Assembly (NCBI GenBank): GCA_024291935.2
Contig: CM044309.1
Span: 97,303,628 to 97,367,627, forward strand
From: Okapia johnstoni
Lineage: Eukaryota; Chordata; Mammalia; Artiodactyla; Giraffidae
Reading direction: 5' to 3'
Length of the DNA stretch: 64,000 nt
Both the position numbers and the translations under genes were made by a program. Numbering within the stretch: the stretch's first letter is position 1; each line of letters starts with the position of its first letter. Shown piece by piece: positions 22,797-34,322 of this stretch. The notes beneath the pieces were generated by a model. The model saw only the letters and a program-made list of their open reading frames with translations, was not told where the DNA came from and did no database searches.

Positions 22797-23786
22797 TTAC
22801 CGTCCAACTCTCACATACATACATGGCCACTGGAAAACCATAGCCTTGACTAGATGGACCTTTGTTGCCAAAGTAATGTCTCTGCTTTTAAATATGCTAT
22901 CTAGGTTGGTCATAACCTGCCTTCCAAGGAGTAAGCGTCTTTTAATTTCATGGCTGCAATCACCATCAGCAGTGATTCTGGAGCCCCAAAAAATGAAGTC
23001 TGACACTGTTTCCACTGTTTCCCCATCTATTTCCCATGAAGTAATGGGACCAGATGCAATGATCTTAGTTTTCTGAACGTTGAGCTTTAAGCCAACTTTT
23101 TCACTCTCCTCTTTCACTTTCATCAAGAGGCTCTTTAGTTCTTCTTCACTTCCTGCCATAAGGGTGGTGTCATCTGCATATCTGAGGTTATTGATATTTC
23201 TCCCAGCAATCTTGATTCCAGCTTGTGTTTCTTCCAGCCCAGCGTTTCTCATGATGTACTCTGCATAGAAGCTAAATAAGCAGGGTGACAATATACAGCC
23301 TTGACGTACTCCTTTTTCTATTTGGAACCAGTCTGTTGTTCCATGTCCAGTTCTAACTATTGCTTCCTGGCCTGCATTCAGGATTCTCAAGAGACAGGTC
23401 AGATGATCTGGTATTCCCATCTCTTTCAGAATTTTCCACAGTTTATGGTGATCCACACAGTCAAAGGCTTTGGCATAGTCAATAAAGCAGAAATAGATGT
23501 TTTTCTGGAACTCTCTTGCTTTTTCAATGATCCATCGGATGCTGTCAATTTGATCTCTGGTTTCTCTGCCTTTTCTAAAACCAGCTTGAACATCTGGAAG
23601 TTCATGGTTCACATATTGCTGAAGCCTGGCTTGGAGAATTTTGAGCATTACTTTACTAGCATGTGAGATGAGTGCAATTGTGTGGTAGTTTGAGCATTCT
23701 TTGGCATTGCCTTTCTTTGGGACTGGAATGAAAACTGACCTTTTCCAGTCCTGTGGCCACTCTGAGTTTTCCAGATTTGCTGGCAT
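22797..23786 (-). pseudogene. BovB ORF2 reverse transcriptase, 329-aa open frame
   Basis: The longest open frame in the window. RT motif A FIDYAKAFD lies at residues 101-109, motif B GVRQGCILSP at 159-168 and catalytic YADD at 203-206 (DNA 23169-23180). All three are intact, so the polymerase core is readable. The frame then loses register after VKAMVF, where relatives continue VVMYGCESW, and ends at residue 329. N-terminally it is out of frame with the linker (23648-24265). RT would perform target-primed reverse transcription of BovB RNA, and in ruminants also SINE RNA. With no endonuclease and broken frames this copy should be inactive. Confidence 0.93.
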
Positions 23787-24265
23787 ATCGAGTGCAGCAC
23801 TTTCACAGCATCATCTTTCAGGATTTGAAATAGCTCACCTGGAATTCCATTACCTCCACTAGATTTGTTCATAGTGATGCTTTCTAAGGCCCACTTGACT
23901 TCACATTCCAGGATGTCTGGCTCTCGGTGAGTGATCACACCATTGTGATTATCTGGGTCATGAAGATCTTTTTTGTACAGTTCTTCTGTGTATTCTTGCC
24001 ACCTCTTCTTAATATTTTCTGCTTCTGTTAGGTCCATACCATTTCTGTCCTTTATTGAGCCCATCTTTGCATGAAATGTTCCTTTGGTATCTCTAATTTT
24101 CTTGAAGAGATCTCTAGTCTTTCCCAATCTGTTGTTTTCCTCTATTTCTTTACATTGATCGCTGAGGAAGACTTTCTTATCTCTCCTTGCTATTCTTTGG
24201 AACTCTGCATTCAGATGGGAATATCTTTCCTTTTCTCCTTTGCTTTTTGCTTCTCTTCTTTTCAC
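23648..24265 (-). pseudogene. BovB ORF2 linker between endonuclease and RT, 205-aa frame
   Basis: A lysine/glutamate-rich N-terminal part (MKRREAKSKGEKERY) is followed by FLSDQCKEIEENNR and the DPDNHNGVITHREPDILECEVKWA segment that precedes RT. It overlaps the RT frame in another register; a frameshift near 23700-23790 joins them. The start codon is internal to the ancestral ORF, not a true start. Confidence 0.88.
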
Positions 24266-24548
24266 AGCTATTTGTAAGGCCTCCTCAGACAGTCATTTTG
24301 CTTTTTTGCATTTCTTTTCCATGGGGATGGTTTTGATCCCTGTCTCCTGTACAATGTCACGAACCTCTGTCCATAGTTCATCAGGCACTCTGTCTATCAG
24401 AACTAGTCCCTCAAATCTATTTCTCACTTCCACTGTATAATCATAAGGGATTTGATTTAGGTCATACCTGAATGGTCTAGTGGTTTTCCCTGCTTCAATT
24501 TAAGTCTGAATTTGGCATAAGGAGTTCATGATCTGAGCCTACAATACT

Positions 24549-25599
24549 AGATACAGGAATATCAAAGGGGCTCTTGTTATTTCAGTCTTCTGAAAAATTC
24601 AAAGGTATGATAAAACATTTGAGACCAGGGACTTTGCAATGATTAACTTAAATGTTTTTTAGTGTGAGTAGGAACAAGTACGTGAAAATTCAACTGAAAT
24701 GCATATAAATCATCAATTAAAGTTTAGATACCCACAGGATACAGACCTAATTTTGGAGAACTCCTTGAAAGATAGTTTGTTACACAAAACAGAATTTCTC
24801 CAACTGCAAAGAATTTTATGTTGAATGGATATTTCTCAGTTTTATGCAAAGTATATAAAATTATTTCAATCAAAATTAAAGACATTGGCATTAACCAAGG
24901 TATGGTTTCCTTGAAAAAATTCTATGAAAATTGTCTTTTCCAAATATGGTGGAACTTAAAATGAGACCTGATTTGATCCAATGGCAACTAATGCTGATTC
25001 AAAGAGCATATCTACAGGGGTCTTTCAACAATATTAGTGCAAGGATAAAAGATGTATTAAAATGTACTTCAAGATATTTGTATTCCATCTTTAATCCTCC
25101 TCACTCACTTATCCCCTATATAAAATGGCATCTTCTTCCTGAAGTCTCTCTATTCTCTTACAAAACTTATCTCACCAGATATCAATATTAAATCTTTAAT
25201 GTCATTAAAGATTCCAAAATTTCATTCTATCTTCTCTATTGGCAATTTACAGTAATATATTTTACTATATTTTACTTATATATATATATATGTTTAAATA
25301 TTCATTGTATATTTTATCCATTTTATATATACATTATATATAATTTTTAATTATATTTTATTCCTTTGTTCTAAGAATTGTCATATTCATCTTTATTAAA
25401 ATCCACCTTAAATTAAGAATATAACACTTCAAAACAAGCCTTACATCAAGTTAATTCCATTTATATCACTTCTATCCTTTGTATTATTGTTATATTTTAT
25501 CTTTGTTTATAATATTAACTTCATGATGCATTGCTATTATTTTTTGTTCTAATCAGTAAATTGATTTCAATGCATTTAAAAAATGAGTATTTTGTAATT
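24549..25599. other. Unique stretch, AT-rich towards its end
   Basis: 24650-25060 has mixed composition without a recognised repeat; 25250-25350 is nearly pure A/T. No coding signal. Part may belong to the old L1 that follows. Confidence 0.4.
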
Positions 25600-26800
25600 A
25601 TTCAAGTTTACTGTTTCCAGAATTCTTCATTCTTTCTTGTAGACCAATTTCTACCTGGTATCATAACCTTCAGTCAGAGGGACTAAAATCTATATCTATG
25701 GCTATGATTATATATTAATTTTTGTATAATGAAGCTCTAGTTTTGAAAAAATACTACCAGCTTTAATTTTTCTGAAATATCATTATTTGCTTGAGATATG
25801 TAGTTTTGATGGATATATGATACGCTTAAGAGTATTTTTCTTTGTGGTCATTCTTTCGGAGTTTGCTGAGCTTCCTAGACATAGGGGCTACTTTGTAAGT
25901 AAATTTGGAAAAGTTTTTGACATAACAACTCTATTCAGTTTTAATGATTTTTACTGATTTCTCTTTGAGTTAACCAGTCTTTTCCTCTCTTGATTTTATC
26001 CCATGCAATACATATTTTCTTTTCAATGATTGGTTAATGTGTTGTCATAGGATGTCCCCTTGTTTATTTTTTAGTGCTGGTATCTCTTTTGAAATTATTC
26101 TTCACTCAATATGTTTCTGATAGCTCAGTTGGTAAAGAATCTGCCTGCAATGCAGGAGACCCCAGTTCGATTCCTGGGTCGGGAAGATCCCCTGCAGAAG
26201 GGATAGGCTACCCACTCCAGTATTCTGACCTGGAGAATTCCATGGACCATACAGTCTATGGGGTCACAAAGAGTCCTACACGACTGAGTGACTTTCACTT
26301 TCACTTTCAATATGCTTATTACTTCCTGCAGATTCTCTAACATATTTACTGTAGCTCTCTCTCCATGCTGTTCTGCTAATTTCAACATCCAGTGTCTACT
26401 GACTGAGTTTTCTCTTGACTCTACCTCATATGTTTTGTTTCTTTGCATGTCTAGTAGGTTTTCAATTGTATAATGGACATGGTGAATGATATGCTGTAGA
26501 GATCCTGGATTTTGTTATCTTTCTCTGAAGAACTTTGTGTTTTGTCCTAGCAAATAGATAAATTAGTGGAGTATCACCTTGAACTTTTAGATGCTTACTT
26601 TTAGGCTTTTTTTTTTAAAGCCTTATTTCTAGACTTAATATTTACTTCTAAGGCTTGATCTTTATTTATTTTGATTTACAAATGCTTTCAATAGACATTT
26701 CTCAATTTTTGTTTATAATTGTATTTTGCAGAGGTGTTAGTCCATGATTAATTACTCCATCATTACTGGTAGCTAGAAAATCAGTGCCTTGAATTTAAGA
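25600..26800 (-). mobile_element. Old L1M 3' UTR-type remnant, split by a SINE
   Basis: Antisense L1M landmarks: 'ttctttcggagtttgctgagcttcct' type sequence at 25851-25876, 'ctcttttgaaattattcttcact' region at 26083-26105, then after the SINE 'tttgcatgtctagtaggttt' at 26442-26461 and 'gaatgatatgctgtagagatcctgga' region at 26484-26509. Non-coding. Confidence 0.65.
26114..26306 (+). mobile_element. Bov-tA SINE
   Basis: Sense copy with the first 10-15 head bases replaced ('tttctgatagctcag'), B box gttcgattcc at 26166-26175, and a GTGACTTTCACTTTCACTT tail. tcaatatg at 26106-26113 and 26307-26314 is the likely duplication. Confidence 0.94.
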
Positions 26801-27212
26801 AATTGGAGGTGATAGCTTATGTGTTAAGAGTGTTTTATGAATGCAGGAAGAAAAGCCTGGTAGCAGTCAACTGAAAAACAAGCAGCTTTTCACTAAGTAA
26901 ACACACTTAGCACTAAAAAATCTGTGAAGAAGTTTGACTGTGAATGGACAGGGACACGAGGGTTGGGTAGAATCTGAAGGATGAAAGAAGGTCTGTTGTT
27001 TGTCCAATAACGAGATTAATACTCAGAAATGTAATTTTCTTTACAGATTATAAAAGTAGAGCATGCTTTTTTATAAGATGCTCAAACGAAACTATAAAAC
27101 AGCACATTTCCCTGTATCACCACTTCACCAACAAAATCATCAGTAACTCTCTATAAGATCTTTCCCCATATTTGTGCAAATATACTTTCATAATAATGGG
27201 ATTATAATATAG
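26801..27212. other. Unique stretch
   Basis: Nothing recognised. Confidence 0.45.
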
Positions 27213-27225
27213 CATAAGTGTTCTT

Positions 27226-27453
27226 GTGTGCATGGGTACTCTATTGCTTCAGTCGTGTTCAACTCTTTGCAATCTCATGGACTGAAGCTCACAAGGCTCC
27301 TCTGTCCGTGGGATTTTCCAGGCAAGAATACTGGAGTGGGTTGCCATTTCCTTCTTAAGGGAAATCTTTCCAATCCAGGGATGGAGCCCCTACCTCGCTT
27401 GCATCTCCTGCACTGGCAGAAGGATTCTTTACTACTGAGCCACATACGAACCC
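27226..27453 (-). mobile_element. Bov-tA SINE with 13-bp duplication
   Basis: Antisense SINE, fairly diverged. Flanks cataagtgttctt (27213-27225) and cataagtattctt (27454-27466) differ at one base. The head has a roughly 14-base insertion like those at 6.7 and 11.9 kb. Confidence 0.94.
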
Positions 27454-27639
27454 CATAAGTATTCTTAACATGGGCTAAATAACTCCCTGGATAAATGTCT
27501 ATAAATGGGCTTTCTGGAGAAACAATCATCCTTTGAATGTCACAGAAATTTGTGTTTATTTGCAAATTGCATTTTTCTGTATCAAATCATAGTCCCATTA
27601 GTTTCCCCAAATGGTACGTTAGGGAAACATATTTAGATG

Positions 27640-28100
27640 TTGATATAAAATGATAGTGTTTTACTTTCTAGGAATGAAGTCTAAGAAAAGTAATCAGAAA
27701 TATAACCAAAAATATATGTGCAAGGCTCTTCACTGCAACATTGTTTGAAATGGCAAGATATTAAATAAAATAAATGTCAAAAGTATTTGACTTCTATATA
27801 AGAAATGCTATACATTAATTGTATGCATGTTCATAAATATAATATAGACTATATTTATTGATGTGGGAAATATATTTGCACAATTCAATATATTCCCACT
27901 TGAAAACAGCAATTTTGAAATAGAGTATATTATAAAGAGATATCAGTTATACAAGTGATATATATTTACATAGATCTACATCAGCACGTATCTTGGATTG
28001 TAGGATTTGGAACTTACAAAATATTCATATTTTCTGGTTTTATTTTTCTAAAGTAAATATGGATTTTCATGACAAAATTTGAAGAGAGAATGACTACATT
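27640..28100 (+). mobile_element. Old L1M 3' end
   Basis: Sense landmarks: 'taatcagaaatataaccaaa' (27692-27711), 'cttcactgcaacattgtttg' (27728-27747), 'tattgatgtgggaaatatat' (27857-27876). These match the end of ORF2 and the 3' UTR of L1MA/MB-type elements in order, strongly diverged. Confidence 0.7.
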
Positions 28101-28890
28101 TTCTGGGGATTCTACTCATTCCGTTCTAGGAGCACAATGAATAGCATGAAGCTGTTGGAAATGTCAATCATCCTGAAGCAGCCTAAGTCAGCTTGTGGGG
28201 CTATCTTACTGCTAATGTTCTTTTATGTTACTTTGCCATTGTTTATTAGACTTGCCAATCTTTCCATCTCCAATTTTGTGGCCATTTCTACAGATCCAGA
28301 TCTTAAGTTTATCACTATGGAAATTTCATTCATTTCCCTATACAATAAATGTTTCCATCATTCATATTTATACATGTGGGAAAATCATCTTGGTTGAAAG
28401 CCTCATTTTTAAAAGATTCTTTATTCATGGCATCTCTTTGTGAAAACCTAACTGATCAGATCAAAATGACCATAAAAATACATTGCTGAAAAATCCAAAT
28501 AACTTTCCTGATGGAAATGGTTATTACAGGTTGATGCATAGATTTTTCTAATTTAGCAGTGACTTATAATATCTAAGTGATAAAAAGCTTTATTTGAGGA
28601 ATGAAAATCAACAATATACATGCCACTTTTGTTCTAATTTAAGCCTCTTCATATCCTTCTCTGAAGAGTTTTAATTATGATGCTCAGATACTTCAGCTTT
28701 CATATCATTTGATTTCCTAATAATTAAGCTTGGAGTTACTTCTAAATTGTTTCTTTATAACATAAACTATTTATACTTCTAGAGGTTGTGGCTAAACCAA
28801 ACACTGTAGAAAAACAGACACCATTCCATGTGTTTAAAAAGACAAGTATGACTATCCAGGGTTTAAACCCAGGGATTTCTTTGGGCTTCC
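28101..28890. other. Unique stretch with a chance 86-aa frame
   Basis: The frame at 28137-28397 (plus strand) encodes a hydrophobic, membrane-like peptide but has no recognised family, and an alternative overlapping frame is equally long. Probably chance. Confidence 0.4.
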
Positions 28891-28902
28891 TTGTATTGAT
28901 AT

Positions 28903-29025
28903 TGGAGAAGGGAATGGCAACCCACTCCAGTATTCTTGCCTGGGGAACCCCATAGACAGAGGAGCCTGGCGGGCTACAGTCCAAGGGGTTGCAAAGAGTT
29001 GGACACAACCGAGCGACTAACAATT
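28903..29025 (+). mobile_element. Bov-tA/Bov-A 3' half with 12-bp duplication
   Basis: Only the body and end of the SINE ('ggagaagggaatggcaaccc' to 'gagcgactaac') are present. Perfect duplication ttgtattgatat at 28891-28902 and 29026-29037 shows it inserted in this 5'-truncated form. Confidence 0.95.
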
Positions 29026-29215
29026 TTGTATTGATATATAGTGAGCTTTAGATCCTTACTTCCAGGGTCTTGCCCTTGGCTTACTTCCCTGGTCCCTGAA
29101 AATTTTTAATACTTTCTAGACAAGGGACCTTGCATTTTTATTTTGAAGTAGACCCTAAAAATTATATAGCCAGTTCTCTTTTCATCACTGTCTCACCATT
29201 GTAAAAAATCTCTTT

Positions 29216-29362
29216 GAGAGACTTTGCTGGCCATCTGGTGGTTAAGACTTCACCTTTCAACGGCAGGGGTGTGAGTTCAATCCTGCCTTGTGGCCAGAAA
29301 ACCAAACATAAAACAGAAACCATATTGTAACACTTTCAATAAAGACTTGAAAAAAATCCTAA
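29216..29362 (+). mobile_element. CHR-family SINE (CHR-1-like)
   Basis: tRNA-like head ('tctggtggttaagactt', B box gagttcaatcc at 29272-29282) followed by the characteristic 'ccaaacataaaacagaaacc' and 'caataaagacttgaaaaa' tail. The same tail occurs at 42.5 kb. Confidence 0.82.
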
Positions 29363-29827
29363 AAAAATACTGCTTGATTTTTTAATTCTATGGGTATTTT
29401 GAAGTCTTCTCTCTTTTTTTTGACTCATATAGCATTTAATACTATTGATCATTTAGTTTTTGAAATGCTATTGTATCTACCTTTACTCTGCTTTCTTTTT
29501 CCTCTTAACATCTCAGTCTACTCAGTCTCCCTACCAAGCTCGGGACCATTTGTGACTGTACAAAATGCATATCCATGAAGCTCGTCCACAGTGCAAAATG
29601 CATGAAGTGTAAAAGAACAAATTTATGATTGACGCTTGTGTTTTAAATATTTTTTTTTCTTGAGAGGGAGAAAGAGCAATATGTAAAGGAGCTATACCTA
29701 TGGAGGAAGGGATTTTGTTTAGGTAGAAATAAACAAGTTTATTTGTATTAAAAAGTGAATAGAGTCTAAAATCTCAAATGAGAGAATGGTAACAGAATAA
29801 AATGCAGAGCAGGTATCATCCCCATAT
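29363..29827. other. Unique stretch
   Basis: T-rich, nothing recognised. Confidence 0.45.
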
Positions 29828-29828
29828 T

Positions 29829-29918
29829 GCAGTGTTTCTCAAAATGTGAACCATGTACTTCTTGCACTGAAAATCCTTAGAGACTATTTTTTTAAATTCA
29901 GAATCCTATGCCTCAACC
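29829..29918 (+). mobile_element. MER5-like hAT DNA transposon fragment
   Basis: 'cagtgtttctcaaaatgtgaaccatg' type start, a weak match to the central block and 'cagaatcctatgcctcaacc' follow the order of MER5A. It is interrupted or ended by the adjoining SINE. Confidence 0.55.
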
Positions 29919-30115
29919 TGGGCTTCCCTAGTGGTTCAAGTGGTAAAGAATCTATAATACAGGAGACCCAGGTTCGATCCGTGGGTTGGGAAGATCCCCT
30001 GGAGAAGGGAATGGCAACCCACTTCAGTATTCTTACCTGGAGAATCCCATGGACAGAGGAGTCTGGTGAGCTATAGTTCATGGGGCTGCACAGAGTCGGA
30101 CATGACTGAGCAACT
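29919..30115 (+). mobile_element. Bov-tA SINE
   Basis: Complete sense copy, B box ggttcgatccg at 29970-29980, ending 'gagcaactaacacac' and running directly into a CA-rich microsatellite that appears to have grown from its tail. Confidence 0.95.
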
Positions 30116-30163
30116 AACACACATACACACACAAACACACATGCACACACATACACACACACT
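30113..30163 (+). repeat. (CA)n-rich microsatellite at SINE tail
   Basis: About 50 bases of CACA with TACA, AACA and TGCA interruptions. Confidence 0.93.
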
Positions 30164-30275
30164 TCATTATACCCTTCAAACAAAGAATCTATGAAAATAG
30201 GATTGCAAATAAGCAGTTTAACCAGTTCTTCACATTGTTTTTATCAACTATTGCTTCATGAAAGATAACAGTAGG

Positions 30276-30412
30276 CTTTAACCTTGGCAATACACTGGAA
30301 TAATGTGGAGCACTTTTAAAAATGTACTGATGTCTGTGTCCACTCTAGGACGTTTTTAATTAGGCTGGAGTGCAACTTGGGCATTGAGAATTTTTTAAGT
30401 TACCCATTGGTT
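30276..30412 (+). mobile_element. MER5-like hAT DNA transposon fragment
   Basis: Ordered matches to MER5A/B: 'aaccttggcaatacactggaat', 'agcacttttaaaaatgtactgatg', 'aggctggagtgcaacttgggcattgagaa' region. It reads as a second copy in the same orientation as the one before the SINE. Confidence 0.6.
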
Positions 30413-32478
30413 CAAACCCACTACCCAGGAGTTTCTGAGCAGAGTTCAATAAGTTTCCACAGAACTATGAATACTTCTTTTAAATCAAGAGGGACAGGTG
30501 AGGAAACGAGGAGGGATGATGGGGGAGATGAAGCTGAGAAGAAACAGAGAATTGGAAAGAATGCTCACCAAGTGGTTTCACTTTAAAGCTTCTAAAGTGT
30601 ATATCAGTAATTCATCACAATGGACCCATAGGTCAGGAGTATTTCTGTTTTATCAGAATCATTGCTTCAGATGGATGGGGGGGGCAGTTAACTTCTTGTG
30701 AAAAGCACTCAAATTGAAAAACATAACAAGCTGTCAGATTATTTAAAAATCTTCAACACTTATTTTTATGATTTTTTATTTGACTGAGACTTTTCTTTTA
30801 ATTAAAATAACCTATTAAGTGAAATCAACTAGTTTCTAAATCAATTTGAGTTATGACAATCAAATTGGTACCATACCTAGAAAAATGTCATAGAAATATG
30901 GTAATCAGATTGATAACCTACTTAAAATGTCATACAAATGTTTCTTTGTTCAATACATAGTTCTAAATTAAACAGATTTATATTAGCTGTGACAACACAG
31001 ATTTGCCAATCTGTCATTGCATAATGTAATAGTTCCAAATGTTCAACAAAATTGATACAGTTCAACAGCGTGAGAAAGGAAAAGTTGGATTTTCCCCCCA
31101 TTTTTTTGCAGATGTGGCTCTAATAGTAATAGACCCAAACATAAGGTGAAGCATGTGATTGAGAATGGGCTGTTTTAGCATTAAAATTACATTAAGCAAG
31201 TGCTCAACAAATTAACTGAGTGAATATTTCCACCTGACCCGTGGATCATGCATTCCATAAAAGGATGCAGATTTTTCTTGGTCTCATCTTCTCACATACC
31301 TCACTTCACTTCTTCATTATTTTGTGACTCTTGATATTGATAGCTGTTCAATGAAAAGATACATTTTATTTTATTGTAAAGCTGTACTATTCCATTATTG
31401 CTCTTAATTCTTTCTTTTAAAATTTATTTTGGTATTTGCCAGAGCAATTTATATTGGAAATGGTTGGAGGATTAACAATTCTGATTCTGTATCATGAGGA
31501 GTTATCCCCCGAAGGCTAGTCCAGAGTGACAATTGGCCATGCTGTGAAGTTTTCAGGAATACGCAGGAGCACAAGAGTGAAGAGAAATATACAATATAAA
31601 GTTCTGATCTAATCCAAAAATATATGTGTGAAATTTGGAAAAAGGCAGAAAAGATGACTCAGACCTATCATCTCAGCATTTTTCTACTAGACCAAGTTTT
31701 CTGGATTTAGAACTATCTCCCACACCCTCCCATAGAGCTTTCCCTACCAGACACATATTACACAATCAATGACTTCCAAGAAATATTAAATAGAAATAGA
31801 CATTTGGAGGGGAAGTGCAGCATGTTTGGACTACCTTTCTTATTGCTGTCAGCTTCCTAGCTGATGTCATTGAACATGGATAGACTCTGATATATCCTAC
31901 ACTGTAGCTTCAAGTCAAGTAACAGATGGTACAATTTAATAAATGTGAAGAAGTCACAGTCAGGAAATATGAGGTTGTTTTTCTTTTAATACATTAATTA
32001 GGCTGAACATGTAAGAGAGTGCTCTTGAACCAGCTGTTCATTTCTTCTAGCAAATCACTTTATCTGCTAAGCTTACTATTTAATAAAACAAAATTAAACT
32101 TATTTATATATGATACTTATGTATTAAACTTATATATAAGTTTTCTATAAGTATAATGCTAATAGTTTGACTTTTAAGTATAAAATACATAACAAAAATT
32201 TGTCAATATTAATCATGAAATTGTCTTGTAAAAATTTTCTGTTAGAGCTGATGATCCCATCAGTTTCAGCAGAGATTTGAATTTGTATGTTGACACTGTT
32301 TGTTGGAAGACATTTTTAGTGAACTTACTCTAATGATTTGGGAGTAAAATCAAGGATCGGTTTCCAGTTGTGACTAGACAGAGTTCCTATTAGCCAAGAA
32401 GCTATGTGTGTTCACCGTTTTCAATACTACAGAAGCTATGCTGCAGCTTGAGGAAACAATCTACTTTACTAGGTCTGG
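30413..32478. other. Unique stretch, about 2 kb
   Basis: No repeat family recognised. 32090-32160 is TA-rich. No coding or RNA signal. Confidence 0.4.
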
Positions 32479-32489
32479 CTAGGAACCCA

Positions 32490-32719
32490 AATGGAGGTGG
32501 TTTAGTCACTAAGTTGTGTCTGATTCTTACAACTACATGACTGTAGACTTCCAGGCTCCTCTGTCCATGGGATTTCCCCTGCAAGAATACTGGAGGGGGT
32601 TGCCATTTCCTTCTCCAGGGGATCTTCCTGACCCAGGCATCGAATCCACCTCTCCTGCATTACAGGTGGTCTCCTGCATTACAGCTGAATTATTTACCTA
32701 CTGAGCATCAGGGGATCCA
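32490..32719 (-). mobile_element. Bov-tA SINE with internal 19-bp repeat
   Basis: Antisense SINE. Flanks ctaggaaccca (32479-32489) and ctagaaaccca (32720-32730) match at 10 of 11. Inside the tRNA head, tctcctgcattacag occurs twice (32651-32665, 32670-32684), a 19-base-period tandem duplication. Confidence 0.94.
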
Positions 32720-32730
32720 CTAGAAACCCA

Positions 32731-33429
32731 GGCTGAGCCTTAAAGAAAAGTAGGTGTTCGGAAGTGAGGATACATCTCAGTTTTTGATTAACATATATTG
32801 TAAGCATATAAATTTTTAGTGAACATTATATTGGCTTCTACTTCTCGTAATGAAGAAAAAGAAATGTTGACCAATCCTCCTCCTGAGATCACACAGAACA
32901 TCTGAACAATATATTAAGAAAAAAAAATCTGTTTGAAGGAACAAGGGAGCTAAGAGATAAGAAAGAATTGCAAATTTGAGATCCTGAAGAACAAAGAAAC
33001 CCAAATAAATGAGCCCTACCTTTGAGATGTGTCTCCCCCACAGACTTTTGCTAGTTCTGGAAGAATTAGCTAAGACACTAGAGTCTGAATCATAAGTCTG
33101 AAACTTCAGTAGTCAGGGGGACAAAATGTGGAGTCCAGGCATCACAAGGAGGTTCCCTGGCAAACTCGCCGTGTTTAGGATTGGTATACTCAAGTGTCGG
33201 AGGTTTAGGAATAAAAATGAAATGGAAATAAAATCATTACAATTACTTAAATTGGAATAAATTAATCTCAGAAATCTAAAGGAAATGGATACCTGGAAAT
33301 AATAAAATTATATCATTCTAAGATTCAAACTATTCCCATAAACAACTTTTTGAATATGGTGTCCATTATACAATAGAAAATAACAACCTGGTAAAATCTA
33401 AATATCAGAACTAAACCATAAGACTCCTA
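32731..33429. other. Mostly unrecognised; possible old L1 upstream part
   Basis: Sequence such as 'gacttttgctagttctggaa' (33044-33063) hints at an L1M 5' UTR, which would fit the sense L1 that follows, but the match is weak. Confidence 0.3.
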
Positions 33430-34104
33430 TCAAGAAAAAAAAATATGGTAGATCTTCTTGACTTTGGATTTGCCACTGAATTTTTAGGTAGGATATCAAA
33501 AGCATGAGTAATTTAAAAAAATAAGTATAGTTCATCAAAATTAAAAAAATTGGAAGCATCAAGGGACATAACTTAGGAAAGTAAAGTAAAAAGACAACTT
33601 AGAGAATTGGAAAAAATATAAGAAAATCACAAATCTGCTAAGAATCTAATATCCAAATATATAAAGAACTCTTACAACTCAATGACAATAAAACAAACAT
33701 AAAAGGTTTTAATGGGAAAATTATTTGAATAGACTTTTCTCCAAAAAGATATATGAATGGCCAGTAAACATGTAAAAAAATGGTCAACATCATTAGCCAT
33801 AAGAGAAATGCAAATCAAAGTTACAATGAAGTACCACTTCATAGCCACTAGGATGGCTACAAGTATACATCATCACAAAAAATACAAGCGTTGTCAAGGA
33901 TATGAGGAAACTTGGACCATGGGTACTGCTGGTGGAAATGGAAAATGGTGTAGGCACTGTCGAAATAGTATGGGCTTCCTCAAAGAATTAAAGAATTACC
34001 ATATAGCTCATCAATGTCACTCCTAGGTATATATCCAGGATTGAAAATGGAACAAATAGATACTTATATGTCAGTGTTCACTGAAGCATTATTCACAACT
34101 GCCA
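33430..34104 (+). mobile_element. Old L1M, end of ORF2
   Basis: Sense ORF2 landmarks: 'catcattagccataagagaaatgcaaatcaaa' region at 33789-33820, 'ccactaggatggctaca' at 33845-33861, 'ctgctggtggaaatgg' at 33927-33942, and 'cactcctaggtatatatcca' at 34018-34037. Frame broken; an 89-aa shadow frame is not a gene. Confidence 0.85.
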
Positions 34105-34116
34105 AAAGGTAAAAAA

Positions 34117-34310
34117 GTGAAGTCTCTCAGTCGTGTCTGACTCTTTGCAACCCAATAGACTGTTTACCCACTCCTCTGTCCAAGGAATTTTCCAGGCAAG
34201 AGTACTAGAATGGGTTTCCACTTCCTTCTCCAGGGGATCTTCCCGACCCAGGGATTGAACCCGGGTCTCTAGCATTGCAGGCAGACACTTTACCTTCTGA
34301 GCCACCAGGG
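34117..34310 (-). mobile_element. Bov-tA SINE with 12-bp duplication
   Basis: Antisense SINE at the end of the L1 remnant. Perfect duplication aaaggtaaaaaa at 34105-34116 and 34311-34322. Confidence 0.95.
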
Positions 34311-34322
34311 AAAGGTAAAAAA

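Larger units (their letters stand above)
22397..24537 (-). mobile_element. BovB LINE, 2.1 kb, best-preserved RT in the window
   Basis: Antisense copy from the TTCAG tail units at 22397 through RT and the linker to a 5' truncation near 24537, just after the end of the endonuclease domain. cctaccacact (22386-22396) and cctacaatact (24538-24548) match at 9 of 11 positions and may be a decayed duplication. Full BovB is about 3.2 kb, so roughly the first kilobase is absent. Confidence 0.96.

Noticed and set aside
22797..24265. Host or viral-like reverse transcriptase gene, or a bacterial retron
   Set aside because: Sequence, 3' tail and many sibling copies identify it as BovB; frames are broken and the 5' part is missing.
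28137..28397. Small membrane protein gene
   Set aside because: Hydrophobic translation of T-rich DNA; an overlapping alternative frame is equally long and nothing else supports it.
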